Of a stretch of 5,079 nt of DNA, positions 1 to 4,971 are shown one piece after another. Within the stretch, counting starts at the first letter, position 1. The number at the start of each line of letters is the position of its first letter. Under the pieces are notes generated by a model. That model was not told the DNA's origin. It searched no databases and was given only the letters and a program-made list of their open reading frames with translations. The translations under genes were made by a program, and so were the position numbers. Source of the DNA: Desulfobulbus sp. (lineage in GTDB: Bacteria > Pseudomonadota > Gammaproteobacteria > Burkholderiales > Rhodocyclaceae); the NCBI GenBank assembly GCA_009782025.1, contig WQUQ01000156.1:1-5079 (forward strand), read 5' to 3'.

Positions 1-511
1 CATCGACATCGAGCCAGATGCCGGAGTCATCCGAGAGCAGCCCGTCATCGAGCGCCGCCAGCATGGAGAGGCCGATGGGACGCAGATCGTAGTCGTGATA
101 TAGGCGGTAGAGATCGACGTGCGCCGGGATCGAGGCGAGCACCAGATAGACGAGATCGGCGAGTTTGTCCGGGGTGAGGGCGCGGCCCGTGTCCATTTGC
201 AGGCGCGGGCCGTCTTCTTCCAGGGTGACATCGAGGCCGATCCACGACAGCGCCCGCTTGACCGAGGCGGCGGTACCGCGCTCCAGCAGCCATGGCAGGC
301 CGGCGTCGATCAGGTCGCGCAGGTCTGGGAAATACTTGACAAAGCCGGAGAGGAACCACTCTGAGGCGAGCCAGGGGAGGATGGAGTCAGGCGGATAGAA
401 TTTCAGCAGCCGGTGCGTGTCGGCCAGATCGTCCAGAATCAGGCGCGGCGCGGTATCCGCGATGGCGGTTTCGAGCGGCGTCCGGTTCGGCGGCAGCAGT
501 TCATGCGGCAT
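1..511 (-). CDS. I: Phage tail protein I (P2 gpI-like), partial, C-terminus beyond the left edge
   Basis: This frame has no stop and runs off the window, leaving about 170 N-terminal residues. I translated it by hand: it begins MPHELLPPNRTPLE, followed by a hydrophobic stretch around LPWLASEW and then GLPWLLERGTAASVKRAL. The LLPPxxTPLE opening, the LPWLA segment and the 'xxHxGT..sv+ral' type segment are the pattern of the P2 gpI family (Tail_P2_I), a baseplate wedge protein acting with gpJ and gpW. P2 gpI is about 176 residues, so probably only a short C-terminal part is missing. The start ATG (511-509) shares one base with the stop of gene J (TGATG), which suggests coupled translation. In-frame alternatives are GTG at 514 and ATG at 517; no strong Shine-Dalgarno separates them. 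Family assignment is confident from both sequence and V-W-J-I order. Confidence 0.9.
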   Translation of the reverse strand, partial: MPHELLPPNRTPLETAIADTAPRLILDDLADTHRLLKFYPPDSILPWLASEWFLSGFVKYFPDLRDLIDAGLPWLLERGTAASVKRALSWIGLDVTLEEDGPRLQMDTGRALTPDKLADLVYLVLASIPAHVDLYRLYHDYDLRPIGLSMLAALDDGLLSDDSGIWLDVD

Positions 512-1341
512 CACCATGTCACACCGCCGTCAGTAATGGTGATGTCACCGGCCACGGCGTATTCATCCGGGGCAAGAATCATGTCGGCCGCGTCGATCTC
601 GACACGGGATACGCCGGCCCGGTGTAGCCAACTCACGACCAGCGAGCGCGGCATGTCGCGGCCGAGCCTGGCATGCGTCTTGATCGCGCCGGGCAGGGAG
701 GCGGCCAACTGCTGTGCCAGATCGGCCGGCGCGCTCGCCTCGCGGTAGATCGTGGCGGCCACATCGACCGGACGGGAAAGCGCCTGCCGCACGGTGAGCG
801 GGACGCCGAGCATCCGGGCATCGTCCGCCGCGAAGGCTTGACACACGGTTTCCAGCGTCGCCTCGATGTCCGCGCCATCACGAATCCATAGCGCCAGATC
901 AACCGAGCCGGCAGACGTCCGGATCACGGCGACATCGAGCACATCGCTGCTCGCCTGCAAGGCGCGCGCCTTGTAAAGCTCGCTGGTGCCGTTGCCGGCC
1001 AGGGCGGCAATCTGATACTGCGTACGCAGGCGAAGCCGGGGATCCAGTTCTGCCGGCATGCGTTCCACGCCGTAGAAGGCGGCCAGATGATCCAGGTCGC
1101 CGCCCGCCGAGAAGGCCAGCAGATTCGAGCGCGCCGCGTCGTTGATGCGGGCGCGGATCAGCATCTCGCGATAGGCGGCCAGTTCGAGCAGTTTCACGGC
1201 CGGGTCGGATTCCAGAATCGCCGAATAGTCCGGGTAAAGCGCCCGGAAATCGGTGAGCAGTTCCTGATAGATCGCCTCGAAATCCAGCGTTTCGACGACA
1301 TCCGGCGGCGGGAGCGTGGCCAGGTTGATCGGCACGGTCAC
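511..1341 (-). CDS. J: Baseplate assembly protein J (P2 gpJ-like)
   Basis: A 276-residue baseplate wedge protein of the Baseplate_J family (P2 gpJ is about 302 residues). Residues 44-92 carry the family hallmark: ESDPAVKLLELAAYREML, then a run of the form RARIND-AA, LLAFSAGGDLDHLA and FYGVER. In P2 the matching segment is 'ESEPLAKLIEENAYRE...RINEAA...AFSTGSDLD'. The middle and C-terminal part is the usual variable region ending in a domain that helps assemble wedges around the hub. The start is GTG at 1341, overlapping the gpW stop (GTGA) and preceded by a perfect GAGGTG Shine-Dalgarno five bases upstream (1347-1352), so the GTG is well supported. Together with gpW and gpI it would form the baseplate wedge onto which fibres attach. 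No truncation or frameshift is visible. Confidence 0.95.
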   Translation of the reverse strand: MTVPINLATLPPPDVVETLDFEAIYQELLTDFRALYPDYSAILESDPAVKLLELAAYREMLIRARINDAARSNLLAFSAGGDLDHLAAFYGVERMPAELDPRLRLRTQYQIAALAGNGTSELYKARALQASSDVLDVAVIRTSAGSVDLALWIRDGADIEATLETVCQAFAADDARMLGVPLTVRQALSRPVDVAATIYREASAPADLAQQLAASLPGAIKTHARLGRDMPRSLVVSWLHRAGVSRVEIDAADMILAPDEYAVAGDITITDGGVTW

Positions 1342-1679
1342 GTCGTCACCTCAAGCAGCATGTCCTCGCCGAGATAATTCCCGCGTATCTCGATGGTCAT
1401 CGCGCCATCGACGACCGCCGTTACGACGCAGCGGGCGAGTTTCAGGCGCGGTTCCCAACGGCCGATGGCGCGCGATATCTCGCTTTGCAGGGCTGAAATC
1501 ATCCCTTTGTTGATCGGCAAATCCACCATGCGCGGCAGGTATGAACCGTATTCAGGGCGCATGACACGCGAGCCAATCGGGGTGGTGATGATGTCGGTGA
1601 TGGATTGCTTGAGGTGCTCCATACCGGTCATGGCGCGCCCGGTGGTGCGCGACGATCCGATCAATGCGAGCGTGCCCAC
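1338..1679 (-). CDS. W: Baseplate wedge protein W (P2 gpW / T4 gp25-like)
   Basis: A 113-residue protein of the GPW_gp25 family (P2 gpW is 115 residues). The diagnostic block spans residues 20-55: MEHLKQSITDIITTPIGSR, then VMRPEYGSYLPRMVDLP, which closely parallels the P2 gpW 'LTDILTTPLGTRIMRPEYGSLLPRLID' block. It is followed by an 'ISRAIGRWEPRLKL' helix typical of the fold. In the phage it sits in the baseplate wedge next to gpJ. The first codon is GTG at 1679, seven bases after a GAGTG and six bases past the preceding gene's stop. ATG codons at residues 17 and 20 are possible later starts, but the GTG gives the usual family length. The stop overlaps the start of J by four bases. Confidence 0.95.
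   Translation of the reverse strand: MGTLALIGSSRTTGRAMTGMEHLKQSITDIITTPIGSRVMRPEYGSYLPRMVDLPINKGMISALQSEISRAIGRWEPRLKLARCVVTAVVDGAMTIEIRGNYLGEDMLLEVTT
1347..1352 (-). promoter_or_regulatory. Ribosome binding site for gene J, supports a GTG start
   Basis: Reading the minus strand, GAGGTG lies five bases before the GTG at 1341. It sits inside the last codons of gene W, so the J signal is embedded in W coding sequence. This decides for GTG 1341 over any later start. Confidence 0.75.
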
Positions 1680-1685
1680 GATCCA

Positions 1686-1895
1686 TCACTCGACGCGCTG
1701 GAATTCCGGGTGTTTTTCGAGCCAGTCCAGCAGTTCCGGGGTACTGGCGACGATGGTCGATTTCACAACCTCATGGGGCTTGCCGGCCACGATGAGGGTT
1801 CGGCTTTTATAAGCGGTATCCCGAAAGGTTACCGGAGTGAAGCCTGATGGTTCCTGCGCGGATTGTTCAGATACTGCGGCTTTGGTTTTTGCCAT
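1686..1895 (-). CDS. Small unassigned phage protein between genes V and W (69 aa)
   Basis: I do not recognise a named family. The protein begins MAKTKAAVSEQSAQEPSGF, a polar and probably flexible N-terminus of about 18 residues. A compact part follows with VTFRDTAYKSRTLIVAGKP, a short beta-rich core and a C-terminal helix containing ELLDWLEKHPEF. No signal peptide or membrane segment is seen. I chose ATG 1895 because GGAG (1904-1907) lies eight bases upstream. A longer 85-residue form could start at ATG 1943, which overlaps the gpV stop in the ATGA fashion used by most neighbours and adds MNTARIVLAEFFGAMN. A third ATG at 1901 is too close to the Shine-Dalgarno. Its location inside the V-W-J-I block suggests a tail accessory or assembly role, but that is inference from position only. 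Confidence 0.7.
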   Translation of the reverse strand: MAKTKAAVSEQSAQEPSGFTPVTFRDTAYKSRTLIVAGKPHEVVKSTIVASTPELLDWLEKHPEFQRVE

Positions 1896-1903
1896 GTTCA
1901 TTG

Positions 1904-1907
1904 CTCC
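1904..1907 (-). promoter_or_regulatory. Ribosome binding site choosing the start of the 69-aa gene
   Basis: GGAG on the minus strand follows a run of six T and lies eight bases before ATG 1895 but only two bases before ATG 1901. It therefore favours the 1895 start. It does not exclude use of the upstream coupled ATG at 1943. Confidence 0.55.
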
Positions 1908-1939
1908 AAAAAATTCAGCCAGGACGATCCGGGCTGTGT

Positions 1940-2701
1940 TCATGTGTTCTTGTCTGGCGGCTGCGGAGTGGGCGGCCGGGGCGGCGGCGGCGGCTCTGTA
2001 ATGCCCACACCCGCTGGGCAAATCGTGCCGTGGATGTGGTGATTGGTATTGCCCCCGCCGTCGATCTGTGCTCCGGCGGCAATGTCACTGCCGCCGATGA
2101 TGACGTTTCCATCAACAATGGTGTCGGCGCCAACGTGCAGCAGATTGTCGATATCGACCAGGCCCGTGAATTTGGTGATCGGCGCATCGACCAGAAAAAA
2201 CGGCGTTTTGAGTGTCGTCTTGCCCGGCGTCATGGTCAGGACGGATCCGCCCTCGACATTGATGACGGCCTTGCCTTTCCACAGATCAATGCTGGTCGTC
2301 TCGCCGATGGTCACGCGGACGTGTCCTGGCGGCGGCAGGTAATGCCTGAAATCGTGTGCGTCGTGGTCGTAGTGTTCGCGCGCCGCGTCCGGCCAGTCGG
2401 TCGCCGTAATCTGTTTCCGGTTGTCGTTGGCCTGCTTATGCTGGTCGGAATAGACGCCGGTGATGACGAAGCCCTGCTCCGGCATCCCGGATGGATTCAC
2501 CAGCATCGCCTGTTCGCCGATGGACGGCGGACGCCAGTGACGCACCTCTCCCGCTGCGAGGGAGAACCACGGCAGCCAGGCCGACACCCATCCGCCGGAC
2601 TCGAACCGGACGCGCGCATTGGTGTAATCGACCGCGTGAATGACACCCGCCAGCACCATGGCCGATCCCTGCCGGTCGGTTTCCGCAATCGGCCAGCTCA
2701 T
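1940..2701 (-). CDS. V: Baseplate spike protein V (P2 gpV-like) with a proline-rich C-terminal extension
   Basis: A 253-residue central spike (membrane-piercing) protein of the P2 gpV / Phage_base_V family; P2 gpV is 211 residues. Residues about 15-85 form the OB-fold: LAGVIHAVDYTNARVRF, then WLPWFSLAAGEVRHWRPPS, IGEQAMLVNPSG and GFVITGVYSD. Residues 86-127 are a polar linker rich in His and Asp (EHYDHDAHDFRHYLPPPGH). From 128 a repetitive beta segment (TSIDLWKGKAVINVEGG onward, then DNLLHVGADTIVDGNVIIGG) fits the trimeric beta-helix. HHIHG at 221-225 provides the HxH tip motif that binds iron in this family. About 28 residues follow, including PPPPPRPPTPQPP (237-249), where spikes usually end soon after the tip. 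The start is firm: AGGAGG lies seven bases upstream and ATGA overlaps the preceding gene. Confidence 0.93.
   Translation of the reverse strand: MSWPIAETDRQGSAMVLAGVIHAVDYTNARVRFESGGWVSAWLPWFSLAAGEVRHWRPPSIGEQAMLVNPSGMPEQGFVITGVYSDQHKQANDNRKQITATDWPDAAREHYDHDAHDFRHYLPPPGHVRVTIGETTSIDLWKGKAVINVEGGSVLTMTPGKTTLKTPFFLVDAPITKFTGLVDIDNLLHVGADTIVDGNVIIGGSDIAAGAQIDGGGNTNHHIHGTICPAGVGITEPPPPPRPPTPQPPDKNT
1982..1993. repeat. (CGG)4 trinucleotide tract encoding part of the gpV polyproline tail
   Basis: Four perfect CGG units on the plus strand (CCG, proline, on the coding strand) lie inside the 3' end of gene V. With the adjacent CCC codon they encode five consecutive prolines. Tracts like this can change length in whole-codon steps by replication slippage without a frameshift. 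Confidence 0.8.
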
Positions 2702-2889
2702 TCCGTGACCTCCTGCGCGGCCGCCATGGCGGCCAGACCAGCCGATAATTTATCGTAAACCAGCATGCGGAGCCGGTATTCGTAATTTGCCACAATCGCC
2801 GCCGACTCGCCTTCGTCCGCGCCGGGGCCAAAGGCGGCCCATTGGTCGATATCGTTTTTGGCGGCCACGAGTTCTTCTTCCGTGCTCAT
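2698..2889 (-). CDS. Small unassigned acidic phage protein (63 aa)
   Basis: A 63-residue protein that I do not recognise. It begins MSTEEELVAAKNDIDQWAAF, has a central acidic loop (GPGADEGESA) and ends in a helix-forming, alanine-rich part (YRLRMLVYDKLSAGLAAMAA). It is mostly helical in appearance, acidic in its first half, with no signal peptide or convincing membrane segment. ATG 2889 overlaps the upstream stop as ATGA, and GGGGAGAG (2895-2902) lies five bases before it, so this start is well supported; a longer reading from 3012 would overlap the upstream gene heavily. The stop overlaps the gpV start by four bases. Its fixed place between the probable terminator and the spike suggests a tail assembly or chaperone-like role, but this is inferred only from context. 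Confidence 0.75.
   Translation of the reverse strand: MSTEEELVAAKNDIDQWAAFGPGADEGESAAIVANYEYRLRMLVYDKLSAGLAAMAAAQEVTE
2709..2714 (-). promoter_or_regulatory. Strong ribosome binding site for gene V
   Basis: A full AGGAGG lies seven bases upstream of ATG 2701, inside the last codons of the preceding small gene. It is the best Shine-Dalgarno in the window and fixes the gpV start. Confidence 0.8.
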
Positions 2890-3428
2890 CGCGACTCTCC
2901 CCAGTTTTCCGGCGGCGCTTCGCCCAGCGGCCAGTATTGATCCTCGCGGCCCGTCCCGGTTTCCGGGTACATGCCAAGCAGGATTTCTCGCGCTTCGTCC
3001 GGCCACGGCCACTCGACCTTGCCCAGGTGAAATTCATGCGTCCATTCGACGACCCAGACAAGGTAGCCGTCGAGTTCCGGCTTGAAGCCGTCGGGGCCGA
3101 TCTGCGTCAGTTTGGCGACACCGATTGGCAAGCCCCAGGTTTCATGCGTGATGGCGACGGCTATCAGCGCCGCCAGTTCGCGTACTTGCAGGTCGGCCTG
3201 CTTGACATTCGGATCAACGATGGCGCGTGCCTGGAAGCGCCCAATCAGCGCGGTTTCGCTTGTTCCAGGATCGGTGCCAGGCTCCATCTCGTCGAGTTCG
3301 ACGACGACCGACGGCAGGGTGATGCGGCGCTCGATGACCGGGTAGGCTCCGATATAAACCGCGCCTGGCAACTTGACGCGCAAACCGGCGATGATGGCGT
3401 TGTGAAGCTGGGCGAGGTTATCAAGCAT
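2886..3428 (-). CDS. Probable tail terminator / tail completion protein
   Basis: A 180-residue soluble protein. The N-terminal helix (MLDNLAQLHNAIIAGLRVKL) leads into a beta-rich core: ITLPSVVVELDEM, then FQARAIVDPN, a helix LQVRELAALIAVAI, and YLVWVVEWTHEFHLG near residues 122-136. The layout of helix, beta hairpin with a 'lPsv.velde' edge, long helix and a closing 'W.VeW.....LG' strand resembles tail terminator proteins (Mu gp37 and P2 gpR-like). These cap the tail tube and join it to the head. I recognise the layout rather than a definite family motif. The last 45 residues are a Pro/Glu/Trp-rich tail (YWPLGEAPPENWGESR). ATG 3428 has AGAAGG nine bases upstream and overlaps the gpZ stop by eight bases. 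Its place between gpZ and gpV fits a tail completion gene. Confidence 0.6.
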   Translation of the reverse strand: MLDNLAQLHNAIIAGLRVKLPGAVYIGAYPVIERRITLPSVVVELDEMEPGTDPGTSETALIGRFQARAIVDPNVKQADLQVRELAALIAVAITHETWGLPIGVAKLTQIGPDGFKPELDGYLVWVVEWTHEFHLGKVEWPWPDEAREILLGMYPETGTGREDQYWPLGEAPPENWGESR

Positions 3429-3966
3429 TGCCGGCTGCCTTCTGGAGTTCGTAATTGATTTCCTGTTCGAGGAGGGTCAGCAGGCGTTCCTTGATGCGAC
3501 CGAGGACGCTCTGGAAGCTGGCTTCGCCCTCCCCCTCCCAGTCTTGCGTGACGCGCTCATAGGGGATGCGATCACGCCCGATGCGCCGGAATACCTTGCC
3601 GTCATCCCGCTTCTTCTTCATCCAGGCGCCCGGATATTGATGGCGGCCAACGGTGACGCCGGTAGGCGTTTGCCGCGCCTTGCCGAAGCGGTCGACTTCC
3701 AGGGCGTTGAGGCCAAGCCAGACCTTGGCGGCGTTGCCTCTGCCGCCCGCGCTATTGCGCATCATCATCAGCAGCCGATCACGAATCACCTTCTGCGGTA
3801 TCCGGGTGGCGGCGCTGACCTCTCTGGCGACCTGGCCGCTCACCCACGTCATCGTCTTGCGCAGCGCTCGCCGCCAGGCGTTTTGCATGGCGGCGCCGGT
3901 CAGGCCGGCAAGCAGGCTTTTCCAGCGATTGGTGTCAAACCGGACTTCGATGTGATCGACCGCCAT
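3421..3966 (-). CDS. Z: Prophage minor tail protein Z-like (lambda gpZ family) tail completion protein
   Basis: A 181-residue basic protein. The N-terminal half is helical (QNAWRRALRKTMTWVSGQVA, then REVSAATRIPQKVIRDRL). Residues 103-145 match the lambda gpZ pattern: GRHQYPGAWMKKKRDDGKVF, RRIGRDRIPYERVT. Lambda gpZ (192 residues) has 'VARETKVRRKLVKERARLK' and '..RRIPGAFIQQLKNGRWHVMQRVAGKNRYPI' in the same order. The C-terminus is an amphipathic helix (RIKERLLTLLEQEINYELQK). In lambda gpZ finishes the tail end that joins the head. ATG 3966 is favoured because GAGG lies eight bases upstream and it overlaps the upstream TAA as TAATG; a longer reading from 4152 would be antisense-like Arg/Gly-rich sequence overlapping the upstream gene. 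Confidence 0.88.
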   Translation of the reverse strand: MAVDHIEVRFDTNRWKSLLAGLTGAAMQNAWRRALRKTMTWVSGQVAREVSAATRIPQKVIRDRLLMMMRNSAGGRGNAAKVWLGLNALEVDRFGKARQTPTGVTVGRHQYPGAWMKKKRDDGKVFRRIGRDRIPYERVTQDWEGEGEASFQSVLGRIKERLLTLLEQEINYELQKAAGNA

Positions 3967-4262
3967 TACATCGGCCTCAGAATCAGCGCCGTGATGCCGG
4001 TGCCGTCCGGCTCGATGGCGACGACCTCGTAGCCCAGGCCGAGCACATCGACCGCCGCGCCCTTTTCGACGCCCGCCGCATCGGCATCGCGCACCACCAA
4101 CTGCGGCTCGACAATGCCGGTATTGAGCCTGCCCAACTGCGGGGCCAGCCACGGCGCGCTGAACATGCCGCGAACCGGGCGGCCTTCGATGGCGGCGGCG
4201 TCCGACAGGGTGTCGAATACCGTATCGTCCATCTCGGCGGCCAGTTCGCGGAAGCCCGTCAT
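3966..4262 (-). CDS. Head-tail joining protein (lambda gpFII-like)
   Basis: A 98-residue protein. A short N-terminal helix (LAAEMDDTVFDTLSDAA) is followed by a small beta-barrel-like part: RPVRGMFSAPW, then VEPQLVVRDADAAGVEKGA, VDVLGLGYEVVAIEPDG and TGITALILRP. The order 'RG.F..p', 'P.L.VR..D', '+.G..v.v.g..y.V....PDg.G...L.L' is the pattern of lambda gpFII (117 residues) and related head-tail attachment proteins. These bind the portal-connector end and receive the tail. The gene follows the capsid gene directly, as FI/FII follow E in lambda. Its ATG overlaps the capsid stop as ATGA and no clear Shine-Dalgarno is seen, so translation is probably coupled. Family assignment rests on pattern and position; exact homology is not proven. 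Confidence 0.78.
   Translation of the reverse strand: MTGFRELAAEMDDTVFDTLSDAAAIEGRPVRGMFSAPWLAPQLGRLNTGIVEPQLVVRDADAAGVEKGAAVDVLGLGYEVVAIEPDGTGITALILRPM
3975..3978 (-). promoter_or_regulatory. Ribosome binding site choosing the gpZ start
   Basis: GAGG on the minus strand lies eight bases before ATG 3966, inside the 3' end of the head-tail joining gene. It rejects the longer 243-codon reading of the same frame. Confidence 0.65.
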
Positions 4263-4936
4263 GGCTTGGCGGTCTTGTAGAGCCGGATCACGGCGCGCGG
4301 ACGGGTGCAGAGGTTTAGAGGATTGGATTGCGCCTCGAGTTCGACGCCGCGACCGAAACGCATCGGTTCCTGCTTGGCGTAATAGGGCAGGCCGATGGTA
4401 TTGACAGTTTCCATGTAGTCCGCCGGGGCGAAGCGCGAGATGAAGAGATCGGAGACGCCCATCGGCACCAGATAGGCGTCATCGTTGCCAATGAACTTGA
4501 TCGCGCCGACCTTGCCGTAGAACTCCTTCCAAACCACGTTCTGGAACGTGAAGCCCTTGCGCAGATCGTCGCGCAGGAATTGACCGTCATTCCAGCGGTC
4601 GAACGCCTTGGTCACCTTGTCATGCGCGACGAAGGCGTCGTAGAAGCCACGCCCGCAGACGGCCAGCCATCCGGAGATGACGCCGGTTCCGGCCACGGCA
4701 TCCTCGGATTTGCGCATGGCGTCGCGGATTTTTTGGGCAACGTCGGTGCCGCCCGTGCCGAGCGCCATGTCGACATACTGCGGCTCTATGCCGAAGCGGT
4801 CGTGGGTGTCGAGCAGGACGGTGGAGCCGTCGGCATCAAACACCTTGCCGGTGATGGCGCCGATGCGGTGATAGCGGTTGGTCGCCTCGATGCGGCCACG
4901 CATCTTGAACAGACGCTGCGCGACTAGTACATCGTT
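4259..4936 (-). CDS. E: Major capsid protein (lambda gpE family), N-terminal third missing
   Basis: The capsid frame is open from 4936 and reads NDVLVAQRLFKMRGRIEATN, giving 225 residues; the first Met is at 4903 (214 residues). Recognisable parts are YHRIGAITGKVFDADGSTVL with LLDTHDRFGI, which match the E-loop/spine region of gpE-type capsid proteins. Next come the helix DVAQKIRDAMRKSED and the C-terminal block GAIKFIGNDDAYLVPMGVSD with YMETVNTIGLPYYAKQEPMR and a final PRAVIRLYK strand. gpE-type proteins are about 340 residues, so roughly 110-120 N-terminal residues are absent. Upstream of 4936 the frame meets TGA (4937-4939) and then TAA (4940-4942), and base composition changes abruptly. 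Continuous homology-like sequence before Met 4903 shows this Met is not a natural start. The gene is thus disrupted and probably non-functional. The stop overlaps the next start by four bases. Confidence 0.85.
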   Translation of the reverse strand, partial: NDVLVAQRLFKMRGRIEATNRYHRIGAITGKVFDADGSTVLLDTHDRFGIEPQYVDMALGTGGTDVAQKIRDAMRKSEDAVAGTGVISGWLAVCGRGFYDAFVAHDKVTKAFDRWNDGQFLRDDLRKGFTFQNVVWKEFYGKVGAIKFIGNDDAYLVPMGVSDLFISRFAPADYMETVNTIGLPYYAKQEPMRFGRGVELEAQSNPLNLCTRPRAVIRLYKTAKP

Positions 4937-4971
4937 TCATTAAAACATTTACTAATCAAGTCATCTGGAAA

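Noticed and set aside
1896..2021. Long version (111 codons) of the 69-aa gene beginning inside gene V
   Set aside because: The extra residues (His/Ala-rich) lie over the proline-coding tract of V in another frame; starts at 1895 or 1943 fit better.
1847..2758. 303-codon plus-strand reading frame
   Set aside because: It is antisense to the spike gene V over nearly its full length, begins with no ribosome binding site, is Arg/Gly/Val-rich without a recognisable domain, and follows from the GC-rich third positions of the real minus-strand gene.
2787..3458. 223-codon plus-strand reading frame
   Set aside because: Antisense to the probable tail terminator and the 63-residue gene, which have good starts, overlaps and coherent sequence.
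3544..4032. 162-codon plus-strand reading frame
   Set aside because: Antisense to the gpZ-like gene and part of its upstream neighbour; composition is that of a GC-rich shadow.
3967..4152. N-terminal extension of the gpZ frame (61 extra codons before ATG 3966)
   Set aside because: The added residues are Arg/Gly/Cys-rich and overlap the gpFII-like gene in another frame, while ATG 3966 has a GAGG eight bases upstream and fits lambda gpZ length.
4328..4927. 199-codon plus-strand reading frame
   Set aside because: Antisense to the recognisable capsid sequence; no domain and no ribosome binding site, so a shadow frame.
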